Shown here piece after piece: positions 26,909 through 34,170 of a stretch of 34,170 bases of DNA. The stretch is from assembly GCF_010672085.1 (NCBI RefSeq), contig NZ_JAAHHT010000066.1, positions 3,063-37,232 on the forward strand, read 5' to 3'. The notes under the pieces were generated by a model. That model was not told where the DNA came from. It searched no databases and saw only the letters and a program-made list of their open reading frames with translations. The number at the start of each line of letters is the position of its first letter. Position 1 is the first letter of the stretch. A program made the translations under genes and the position numbers. This DNA is from Okeania sp. SIO3I5. GTDB lineage: Bacteria; Cyanobacteriota; Cyanobacteriia; Cyanobacteriales; Microcoleaceae.

Positions 26909-28588
26909 ATGCTCACTAAAAAAGCTTCTAAGTCCCTTCCTTGGCAACGCACGCAATATTCTCCTTTGACCAGACAAATAGATGTTTTTAGTGCCGCCGG
27001 AAAATTTTTTTTCTTCTTATGGTGGGATAATTTACTTCAAAATAAATCTTCTTCTATCAGAAAGCGACGTGCTCAGTGGTTAGTGAAAACTATGCTAAAT
27101 TTAGGTCCGACTTTTATTAAAATAGGTCAATCTTTATCTACACGAGCTGATATATTGCCCAAAGAATATGTAGAAGAACTAGGAAAATTACAAGACCAAG
27201 TGCCTCCTTTTGAAACTACAGAAGCGATCGCTATTATTGAGTCGGAATTTGGCAAGTCTCTTTATTCTCTGTATCGAGATTTTCAGGAACGCCCCATTGC
27301 TGCAGCAAGTCTTGGACAAGTACATAAAGCTAATTTACAAACGGGAGAGGAAGTTGTTGTTAAAATACAACGTCCTGGATTAAAAGTTTTATTTGACTTA
27401 GATGTGAAAGCTGTCAAAAATGTTATCCGTTTTTGTCAAAAGTATTTTGCTTGGTCTAAAAAGTACGATTTAGATGCTATTTATTATGATTTTTTTACGA
27501 TTCTTTATCAAGAAATTGATTATGTAAATGAGGGGAAAAATGCCGATCGCTTTCGGGAAAATTTTCAAGCATATCCTGAAATAATTGTGCCTCGTGTTTA
27601 TTGGACTCACACTACGAAAAAAGTTATAACTCTTGAGTATTTACCTGGAATAAAAATTAATGACCGGACGCAAATAGAAGCTCGTAATCTTAATCCGAAA
27701 CGGATTAATCAAATCGGAGTTTGTTGTTATTTGAAGCAGTTATTATTGGATGGTTTTTTTCAAGCTGACCCCCATCCGGGAAATTTAGCGGTTAGTTTAA
27801 ATGGTGATGTTATTTTTTATGATTTTGGCATGATGGCTGAGGTAAAGTCTTTGACTAAAGACCAAATGATTAAAACTTTTTTTGCTGTCTTAAGAAAGGA
27901 TGTTGAACAGGTGTTGAATACTTTAATTACTATTGGTTTAATTGAACCAATGTCGGATATGATGCCTGTCAGAAGATTGGTTAATTTTTTATTGGAAAAT
28001 TTTACTGATAAACCTATAGATTTTTATAATTTTGATGAAATAAAGGAAGAGATTTATTTGTTATTTGAGAAGCAACCATTTCGTCTACCTCCTCAAATGA
28101 CTTTTATTCTTAAATCACTATCTACTTTAGATGGCATTGCTAGAGAGCTTGACCCTGAGTATAGTTTGGTTAGTTGTTCTCAACCTTTTGTGAAAAGTTT
28201 AACTGTTGCTCAAGGTAGAAGTAGAGTTGTGGGCGAACTGGCAAAACAGACAAGAGATTTTATTAAGTATAAGTTACAACAACCAAGTAAAAGTGAGGTT
28301 TTAATTCGTCAATTAGAAACAAGAATTGAAGATGGTGAAATTCAATTTAGAGTTCGTTCTATTGAAAATGATCGCTTATTAAAACGGATTAATTTGGCTT
28401 TGAAAACTTTGATTTTTACTTGTATGACTGGTTTTACTTTTCTATCGGGTTCTATTTTATTAACGAGGGGTTATATTAAAGCTGCAATTATCGTTTTTGC
28501 CTTATCTGGATTGGGATTTATTTTGCTATTAAAGTCAGGATTTCAGTTATCTGTTAGAGAAAGATTAGACAAAATGGCAGAAAAGTAA
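26909..28588 (+). CDS. ABC1/AarF/UbiB-family atypical kinase
   Basis: 559 aa. ABC1 hallmarks: PTFIKIGQSLSTRADILP at 68-85 (KxGQ), the Ala-rich loop AAASLGQVHKA at 131-141, VVKIQRPG with the ATP lysine at about 152, QADPHPGNL, and FYDFGMMAE as the DFG equivalent. Two C-terminal hydrophobic helices (about 505-545) anchor it in the membrane. Family members support quinone biosynthesis (UbiB, COQ8) or tocopherol/prenyl-lipid metabolism in plastids, where several paralogues occur; the exact role cannot be assigned. A 320-bp tract upstream is repeat-rich. The C-terminal residue run matches cyanobacterial lengths (about 550-580 aa). Confidence 0.93.
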   Translation: MLTKKASKSLPWQRTQYSPLTRQIDVFSAAGKFFFFLWWDNLLQNKSSSIRKRRAQWLVKTMLNLGPTFIKIGQSLSTRADILPKEYVEELGKLQDQVPPFETTEAIAIIESEFGKSLYSLYRDFQERPIAAASLGQVHKANLQTGEEVVVKIQRPGLKVLFDLDVKAVKNVIRFCQKYFAWSKKYDLDAIYYDFFTILYQEIDYVNEGKNADRFRENFQAYPEIIVPRVYWTHTTKKVITLEYLPGIKINDRTQIEARNLNPKRINQIGVCCYLKQLLLDGFFQADPHPGNLAVSLNGDVIFYDFGMMAEVKSLTKDQMIKTFFAVLRKDVEQVLNTLITIGLIEPMSDMMPVRRLVNFLLENFTDKPIDFYNFDEIKEEIYLLFEKQPFRLPPQMTFILKSLSTLDGIARELDPEYSLVSCSQPFVKSLTVAQGRSRVVGELAKQTRDFIKYKLQQPSKSEVLIRQLETRIEDGEIQFRVRSIENDRLLKRINLALKTLIFTCMTGFTFLSGSILLTRGYIKAAIIVFALSGLGFILLLKSGFQLSVRERLDKMAEK

Positions 28589-28599
28589 ATCAGCTTTTT

Positions 28600-29720
28600 C
28601 AGTGAATCGTAGGGGTTTGGTCTCCAAACCACATTAGTTACCAATTTTTCTTGACTTGTGTTGAATAAAAAGTCTAGTAAATGGGCGAGTTACACCCACT
28701 AACATAATACTATCAGAGTTAGTTCAAGGATGCAACCCTAATTTTGTCACCGATTTTTTTGGGGGAGCTTAAGAGAATGAAAATGTTTTGTTGCCTATGA
28801 GATTTGGAAAAGTCAGAATTTATCCTGGAGTGAGTTTGAGGGTTTAATTATAAATTTCGGTTTTCTATTTGCTTGTTTGTATCGCTGCTTTACTTTGATG
28901 GTGGCGATCGCCTTTTTCAGTTATCAGTTATCAGCTTTTTCCATGAACCGTAGGGGTTTAGTCTCCAAACCCAATTAGTTACCATTTTTTTAGTTGAATA
29001 AAAAGTCTAGTGCATGGGCGAGTTACAACCACTAACATAATGCTACCAGATTCAGTTCAACTATGCAACCCTTATTTTCTTTCCGTTTTTTTGGAGCTTC
29101 AGGAAATGAAAAATTGGGGCTATAGCACTACGCATTAAGGTTAGGACATTTCTAAATCCTGTTTGCGCAGCATTCCGCAGGAAAAGCCTTTGACAGTTCA
29201 CTATTCCCTATTCCCTATTCCCTAGCGCGTAGCGCTATATATATGTAGATTTCGAGAGATCGGAGAATAGCTTCTAACTTTTTAGAGCTTCAGGAAATAA
29301 TTTTTTTTTGGGGGAGAGAGGAAATTTTTATTACTCTAAAGAAGAACTTCTGAGATTTGGGTGCTTCAGAGAATGATTTTTTTTGGGGAGGGAGGAAATT
29401 TTGAGGAATCAGAAGTTGTTCTTGAGTGAGGAGAGAGTATCTATAAATTTCGGCTTCCTATTTACCTACTCCTATAACTACTGACTTTTGTTGTAGCGAT
29501 CGCCTTTTTCGGTTATCAGTTATCCGTTTTTTCCATCAACCATAGGGGTTTGGTCTCCAAACCCAATTAGTTACCAATTGTTATTTTTTTTGTTGAATAA
29601 AAAGTCTAGTGTGTAGGCGAGTAACCCCATTTAAACTAATCATATCATAGTTATTTTTAGAACGCAAACCTTATTTTCCTCTCGGCGCCACTTTTTTTTT
29701 GGGTGTTTCAGGAAATGATT
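28600..29720. repeat. Degenerate about 590-bp repeat units
   Basis: Each unit has a hairpin like ggtttgg-tct-ccaaacc, then ttgaataaaaagtctagt, then a (g/t)gggcgagtta-type stretch, then a core like gagcttcaggaaatgaaaa. Units begin near 28606, 28948 and 29541. The latter two are each preceded by a gcgatcgcc...agttatcagttatc block (28907, 29497). The middle unit is interrupted by the TATAGC element at 29121-29239. No gene is supported in 28589-31029. Confidence 0.75.
29121..29239. mobile_element. TATAGC(A/G)CTACGC inverted-repeat element, copy 2 (MITE-like)
   Basis: tatagcactacgc at the left and gcgtagcgctata at the right, 119 bp apart, form an inverted repeat with one mismatch. The interior shares ggacatt, taaatcctgtttgcg and agcatt with copy 1 and includes ttcccta heptamers. 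No coding capacity. Confidence 0.7.
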
Positions 29721-29752
29721 TTGGGGAGCGATGGGAAGGAAATTTTCATTAG

Positions 29753-30640
29753 TCAAAGAACAACTTCTGACTTTCGAGTGCTTCTCAGAATGAAAAATTT
29801 GGGGAAGGGAGGAAATGTTCGAGAGCCTCAAAAGCAACTTCTGACTTTCGAGTGCTTCTCAGAATGAAAAATTTTTGGAAGGGAGGAAATTGTCGAGAGT
29901 CTCAAAAGCAACTTCTGACGTTCGAGTGCTTCTCAGAATGAAAAATTTGGGGAAGGGAGGAAATTGTCGAGAGTCTCAAAAGCAACTTCTGACGTTCGAG
30001 TGCTTCTCAGAATGAAAAATTTGGGGAAGGGAGGAAATTGGCGAGAGTCTCAAAAGCAACTTCTGACTTTCGAGTGCTTCTCAGAATGAAAAATTTTGGG
30101 GAAGGGAGGAAATTGTCGAGAGCCTCAAAAGCAACTTCTGACTTTCGAGTGCTTCTCAGAATGAAAAATTTTTGGAAGGGAGGAAATTGTCGAGAGCCTC
30201 AAAAGCAACTTCTGACTTTCGAGTGCTTCTCAGAATGAAAAATTTTTGGAAGGGAGGAAATTGTCGAGAGCCTCAAAAGCAACTTCTGACTTTCGAGTGC
30301 TTCTCAGAATGAAAAATTTTTGGAAGGGAGGAAATTGTCGAGAGTCTCAAAAGCAACTTCTGGCTTTCGAGTGCTTCTCAGAATGAAAAATTTTGGGGGA
30401 GGGAGGAAATGTGCGAGAGCCTCAAAAGCAACTTTTGACTTTCGAGTGCTTCAGAGAATGAAAAATTTTGGGGAAGGGAGGAAATGTGCGAGAGCCTCAA
30501 AAGCAACTTCTGACTTTCGAGTGCTTCTCAGAATGAAAAATTTGGGGAAGGGAGGAAATTGTCGAGAGTCTCAAAAGCAACTTCTGACTTTCGAGTGCTT
30601 CTCAGAATGAAAAATTTTTGGGGAAGTAGAGAGACTTTCA
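29753..30640. repeat. 74/75-bp tandem repeat array (about 12 units)
   Basis: ctcaaaagcaacttctgac (or one-base variants) starts at 29827, 29901, 29975, 30049, 30124, 30198, 30272, 30346, 30421, 30496 and 30570: a 74-75 bp period. A related partial unit precedes it from about 29753. Each unit includes tgcttctcagaatgaaaaa and a gaagggaggaaat stretch. Since 74 is not a multiple of 3, repeated peptides in open frames (for example at 30038-30610) are incidental. Spacers between the conserved words are themselves repeated, so this is not a CRISPR array. Confidence 0.95.
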
Positions 30641-30790
30641 TTACTCAAAGAACAACTTCCATCTTCCCGGTGCTTCAGAGAATGAAAAAAATTGGGGGAA
30701 AAATAAATTTTTTGGGGGGAAGTAGAGAGACTTTCATTACTCAAAGAACAACTTCCATCTTCCCGGTGCTTCAGAGAATGAAAAAAATTG
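30623..30790. repeat. Two 96-bp units with GTGCTTCAGAGAATGAAAAA cores
   Basis: gaagtagagagactttcatt starts at 30623 and 30719 (period 96). Each carries cggtgcttcagagaatgaaaa. The core is a close match to the array at 29753-30640 and, inverted, to the arrays at 33565-34170. Confidence 0.85.
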
Positions 30791-30943
30791 GGTAGTCGAA
30801 GAGAGATTTTCCTGAGTCAAATCACAACTTCTGACTTCTGAAGGAAAACCGACCCACGCTATAATTGCAGCAAACCTTTTAACTTCTAACTCCCAACTTC
30901 TGACTAAAAAATAAAATCTCAAGTCTTTTACTTCAGCAAAAGG

Positions 30944-31028
30944 TACTGATAACTGAAAAAGCTGATAACTGAAAAAGCTGATAACTGAAAAAGCTGATAA
31001 CTGATAACTGATAACTGATAACTGAAAA
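30944..31028. repeat. GATAACT heptad and 16-bp tandem repeats immediately before the DGR target gene
   Basis: Three copies of a 16-bp unit (gctgataactgaaaaa) are followed by four gataact heptamers that run into the gene's start codon. They occupy the normal ribosome-binding-site position. The last 19 nt including the ATG (31014-31032) recur exactly at 33171-33189 at the RT truncation point. Confidence 0.92.
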
Positions 31029-31960
31029 GATGCGTTGCCTAAACTGCCATACCGACAGTCTTCCACTAGACACAGAAATATGCCCCGAATGTGGCGCATA
31101 TCTACCATCACTCATGCGCGACCTTCTAAAACCAGATAGCCAACTCCGCGCCGAGACCTATCAAATAGACTACCCCCTGGGTAGAGGAGGGTTCGGTGTT
31201 ACCTATAGAGGACACCATACATTATTACAACAAGTAGTCGCCATCAAAGAATACTATCCCCAAAACTACGCCCTGCGCCACCCTACCACTGGCGGTTTTA
31301 CCATTCCCACAAATCAACAAGAAATATTTCAACGGGGCTAAAAAGGTTTCTGCGGGAAGGGCGAATATTAGCAAAACTCAATCATCCTCATGTGGTAAGG
31401 GTGACAGATTTATTTCAAGAAAATGATACAGCTTATCTCGTGATGGAATTAGTCGCAGGTAAAAGTCTCAGAAAAGAATTAGACACCCAACCTCAGAAAA
31501 AATTTTCCCCTGAAAAAGTTAGAGAAATAATTTATCCTCTCGTATCGGCATTATCGGCAGTACATCAACAAGGAATATTTCACCTGGATATAAAACCGGA
31601 TAATATCTTACTTACTCCCGAAGGGCGGTTAGTCTTGATCGACTTTGGCTCGGCAAAACAAACCTTCGGTACGCGGATGGGTAGTTCCAGCACTCGGACT
31701 TTTACCGAAAATTATGCCGCACCAGAAGTTATCGCCGGAGGAGAAGTGGGAGTGGAGAGCGATATTTTTGAAGTGGGGATGATGGTCTATGAAATGTTGA
31801 CTGGGCAGTTACCTCCTAATGCTTTGCAACGTTTATTATTAAAAGGAAAAAGTTGGCAACCGGAAGGTTTACAGTCACCTTGGCAAGAGTTGGTAATGTC
31901 AGCTTTGGTTTTTGAACCGGAAAGTCGTCCTAGAAATATTCAGGAATGGTGGGAGATACA

Positions 31961-32066
31961 ATTCAAAATTCAAAATTCAAAATTCAAAAGTCAGAAGTTA
32001 GGAAGTAGAAGTGAGGAGATAGGAAGTAGGAGTCAGGAGATAGAAAGTAGAAGTGAGGAGTTAGAA
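31961..32066 (+). repeat. In-frame heptanucleotide repeats encoding a heptapeptide linker
   Basis: Four attcaaa heptamers (31961-31988) then, after one base, eleven heptamers of the (g/a)(t/a)(c/t/g)agga/gaa type (31990-32066) inside the coding sequence. Three 7-mers equal seven codons, so the protein gains a 7-residue period: LGSRSEE, IGSRSQE, IESRSEE, LEEI. Hydrophobic Leu/Ile recur every seventh residue. Confidence 0.88.
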
Positions 32067-32866
32067 GAAATATCTGCCTTTTCTTCTCTGGGAAAGATAA
32101 ATTTACCTTTATTTTCAAGAGGGAAGACGTCGAAAAAGACTTCTGAAAAAATATCTCCTTTTCCCAAGGGAGTAAGGAGGGATAAATTTAGTTTTGAGGT
32201 AATAAAGGTTGACTCACGAGGGAAAAAAACTAACCGCCGTCGCCACGAAGCAGAATTTTTTACGGAAGATTTAGGTAGGGGGGTGGTATTAGAAATGGTT
32301 TATATTCCTGGGGGAAGTTTTCTCATGGGTTCGCCGAAAAATGAGGCAGAAAGATATTCTGATGAAAGTCCGCAACATGAAGTAACTCTCCAACCTTTCT
32401 TTATGAGCAAATATCCTATTACTCAAAACCAGTACCAAGTCATTATGGGAAAAAATCCTTCTCGGTTTAAAGGAGGAAGTCGCCCAGTGGAAAGGGTGAG
32501 TTGGCATAACGCTACAGAGTTTTGTCAAAAGCTATCTAAGAAAACTGGGAAAATTTATACCCTGCCTAGTGAGAGTCAATGGGAATATGCCTGTCGCGCC
32601 GGAACAACTACTCCTTTCTATTTTGGAGAAACTATAACGTCTGACTTAGTTAACTACAACGGTAACTTTCCTTATGGCAATGCTCCTAAAGGAAAGTATC
32701 GAAAAGAAACAACGGATGTGGGAAGTTTTCCTCCTAATGCTTTTGGTTTATACGATATGCACGGGAATGTTTGGGAATGGTGTCTAGATATTTGGCACGA
32801 TAATTATGATGGAGCGCCTACCGACGGAAGTGCTTGGGAGACTGGGGGAGATAATAATAGAAGACT

Positions 32867-32985
32867 GCTCCGTGGCGGTAGCTGGATCAACATTTCTAGG
32901 TATTGCCGTTGCGCCAGGCGTAACTACTACGATGCCGTCTACCTCTTCAACCTTTGGGGTTTTCGGATTGTCTCGTCTGTCTCGG
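32867..32985 (+). other. Inferred DGR variable region (VR) at the 3' end of the target gene
   Basis: Codons after RGGSW are dominated by NNC/NNT: atc aac att tct agg tat tgc cgt, then aac tac tac gat gcc gtc tac, then ctc ttc aac ctt, before TGG GGT TTT CGG. In DGRs the corresponding template has AAY codons; the RT mutates A, so the third base stays C or T while the first two vary. That is the pattern seen. Position (lectin-fold C-terminus, RGGSW...GFR) is the canonical VR site. No template copy exists in the window to prove it. Confidence 0.7.
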
Positions 32986-33009
32986 TCGTTTCTGTCTCTC
33001 GTTCCTAGG

Positions 33010-33102
33010 ATTCTTCCCCTTTATTCTTTTCCCCTTTTCCCCTTTATTCTTTTTTCTTTTTTCTTTTTCCAGTTCCGCTAAAGCGGATCGAAATTTTTTT
33101 TA
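33010..33102 (+). other. Pyrimidine tract and CCGC-TAAA-GCGG hairpin downstream of the VR
   Basis: 33010-33070 is almost purely C and T with an internal repeat of cccctttattctttt. It is followed by tccgc-taaa-gcgga at 33074-33087 and a T-run at 33094-33101. The hairpin could be a terminator or the type of stem-loop that marks DGR target sites; both are inference. Confidence 0.5.
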
Positions 33103-33162
33103 CAGAGAATGTTTAAATAAATCAAACCTATGGAAAAATAATTATGGGACTGACCAAACAAA

Positions 33163-33170
33163 GCTCCGTG
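33163..33170 (+). other. Possible stub of the DGR template repeat
   Basis: gctccgtg here equals the first bases of the inferred VR (32867-32874), directly abutting the 19-nt heptad junction at 33171. In a complete DGR the template repeat lies between target and RT. Eight bases are weak evidence. Confidence 0.3.
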
Positions 33171-33182
33171 ACTGATAACTGA

Positions 33183-33542
33183 AAAGATGATTTTGCCTTA
33201 TTCTCCGACAACAAAGAATTTTTAGCGATCGCTAGACAAAAAATCGAAACATACCTAGCTAACTTTCGCCTCAAAATTCATCCCGTTAAAAGCCAATTAT
33301 TTCAAACAAATCAAGGAGCCAACTTTGTCGGTTTCCGAGTATTGCCAGACCGCATTAGAATACGTTCCGAAAATTTAAGAACAGCCAGAAAAAAATTCAG
33401 ACAATTGCAGAAAGACTACCAACTGGGAAAAATAGAATCTAGCCAAATTCAAAAGTCTCTACAAAGTTGGTTTGCTCATTTAGACCACGGCAATACCTGG
33501 CATTTGAAACAAAAAATATTAACACTATCGAACCTTCCTTGA
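33183..33542 (+). pseudogene. Truncated reverse transcriptase (DGR-type), C-terminal part only
   Basis: 119 open codons with no start of their own, preceded by a stop (33180-33182). The frame opens KDDFALFSDNKEFLAIARQK, that is, exactly at the Asp-Asp of the YxDD catalytic motif. It continues with LRLKIHPVKSQLF and FVGFRVLPDRIRIRSENLR (RT motifs 6-7), and a C-terminal helical region with SLQSWFAHLDHGNTW, typical of DGR and related bacterial RTs. All N-terminal RT motifs (1-4) and the YA of YADD are absent, so it cannot be active. Its position after a lectin-fold target gene identifies it as the retroelement's RT. An ATG exists at 33187 but in another frame; ATG 33342 gives only 66 aa. Confidence 0.85.
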
Positions 33543-33564
33543 CTACTCAACCAATTCATTTCAA

Positions 33565-34170
33565 CCAATTCATTTTCTGAAGCACTCCTAGAAAAAGTCG
33601 AAATTTCCTTTTCCATCCAATTTCCTTTAACTACTCAATTTTTTTCATTCTCTGAAGCTCTAAAAGAAAAAGTAGTAAAACCCAATCCATCCGTGTATCT
33701 CTGGTAAAGTCTTTGTCTGCGCGTTTTCATTCTCTGAAGCTCTACAGGAAAAAGTAGGGAAACCCAATCCATCCGTATATCCGTGGCAAAATCCTTGTCT
33801 GCGCATTTTCATTCTCTGAAGCACTCCAGAAAAACGCCGATTCTCTGAAGCACTGCGAAAGAAAGTAGCGATCGCCTCTTCTCTCCAACTTTACCTTAAC
33901 TACTCAACCAATTCATTCTCTGAAGCACTCCTAGAAAAAGTCGAAATTTCCTTTTCCATCCAATTTCCTTTAACTACTCAATTTTTTTCATTCTCTGAAG
34001 CTCTAAAAGAAAAAGTAGTAAAACCCAATCCATCCGTGTATCTCTGGTAAAGTCTTTGTCTGCGCGTTTTCATTCTCTGAAGCTCTACAGGAAAAAGTAG
34101 GGAAACCCAATCCATCCGTATATCCGTGGCAAAATCCTTGTCTGCGCATTTTCATTCTCTGAAGCACTCC
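33565..34170. repeat. 343-bp tandem repeat with inverted GTGCTTCAGAGAATG cores
   Basis: ccaattcatt(t/c)tctgaagc starts at 33565 and 33908 (period 343); the second copy matches the first almost perfectly and runs off the window end. Each contains four or five copies of ttcattctctgaagc(a/t)ct, which is the reverse complement of the core in the arrays at 29090-30790. No gene is supported in 33543-34170. Confidence 0.92.

Larger units (their letters stand above)
31030..33008 (+). pseudogene. Zn-ribbon / Ser-Thr kinase / FGE-sulfatase fusion, DGR target with apparent 1-nt frameshift
   Basis: Two frames join into one protein. The first ends at a stop (31339-31341) after EIFQRG. The second, open from about 31335, continues LKRFLREGRILAKLNHPHVV. 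Restoring one G in the gggg run near 31334-31337 gives a continuous product of about 660 aa. Order: a zinc ribbon (CLNCH...CPECG), a Hanks kinase (GRGGFGVTYRG, VAIKEY, then HLDIKPDN in place of HRDxKPxN, IDFGSAK, APE), a heptad-repeat linker (31961-32066), and an FGE-sulfatase/SUMF1 (C-type-lectin fold) domain (EMVYIPGGSFLMGSPKNEAE ... YDMHGNVWEWCLD, LLRGGSW ... WGFRIV). Kinase-FGE fusions are known DGR targets in cyanobacteria. The start follows heptads with no ribosome-binding site. With the frameshift uncorrected the kinase is lost. Sequence error remains possible. Confidence 0.85.

Noticed and set aside
29753-30640. CRISPR array
   Set aside because: The sequence between conserved words is itself conserved from unit to unit, and there are no unique spacers or cas genes.
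30038-30795. Three open frames with repeated peptides such as SKATSDFRVLL
   Set aside because: They are reading frames through the 74/75-bp array. The period is not a multiple of 3, so frames shift each unit and break; no ribosome-binding sites or homology.
30737-31115. Minus-strand frames across the heptads before the kinase gene
   Set aside because: Translations of GATAACT heptads (FQLSVISYQLS) on the antisense strand.
32806-33175. Two plus-strand frames overlapping the 3' end of the DGR target
   Set aside because: They run out of frame through the variable region and the pyrimidine tract and have no protein-like features.
33342-33542. Independent 66-aa gene
   Set aside because: It is the tail of the same frame as the RT remnant that begins at 33183, with RT motifs lying upstream of the ATG.

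Overview
The window looks like chromosomal DNA of a filamentous, AT-rich cyanobacterium of the Trichodesmium/Okeania type. The evidence is scattered HIP1 octamers (gcgatcgc), ycf46 and ycf35 homologues, several cyanobacteria-typical gene families, a coding fraction of only about 60 percent, and spacers packed with heptanucleotide repeats, inverted-repeat elements and long tandem arrays. The genus is an inference.

Layout. 1-995: 194-bp tandem array. 996-2441 (-): MscS channel with a cyclic-nucleotide-binding domain. 2442-4383: repeat-rich desert ending in a small MITE with an 8-bp target duplication. 4384-5640 (-): SLH-domain envelope protein. 6303-10964 (+): GDPD phosphodiesterase, EamA/DMT transporter, M28 peptidase broken by one in-frame stop, and a secreted caspase/C13-like protease with an EF-hand loop. 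11507-14109 (+): RHH regulator, ycf46 AAA+ ATPase, ycf35, terminator. 14441-14597: a structured RNA candidate ahead of a Crp/Fnr-family regulator (14660-15343). 15542-18380 (+): M61 peptidase with PDZ, TerB-like protein. 18762-23175: two-kinase-domain protein, decayed copies of its 3' end, and a VWA protein with one nonsense codon. 23571-24122 (-): leuD. 24319-25222: three 300-bp tandem repeats, then a single-pass membrane protein and a UbiB/ABC1 kinase (26909-28588). 28600-30790: repeat arrays.

The most notable locus is 31030-33542. It looks like a damaged diversity-generating retroelement (DGR). A Zn-ribbon/Ser-Thr kinase/formylglycine-generating-enzyme-like (C-type-lectin fold) fusion carries at its 3' end a stretch with the codon pattern of an adenine-mutagenised variable region. 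About 180 bp downstream lies the C-terminal third of a reverse transcriptase, cut exactly at the YxDD catalytic motif. No template repeat or intact RT is visible. The truncation point carries the same 19-nt heptad-repeat sequence that overlaps the target gene's start codon. The target kinase has an apparent 1-nt deletion. Arrays sharing one core motif flank the locus in opposite orientations.

How the genes may work together: TerB, kinase and VWA genes at 17.9-23.2 kb recall Ter-type phospho-signalling modules. The Crp-like regulator, MscS-cNMP channel and DGR kinase point to signal-responsive functions. leuD, UbiB and ycf46 are housekeeping. Three genes (M28, VWA, DGR target) each carry a single lesion, which suggests either ongoing decay or assembly errors.
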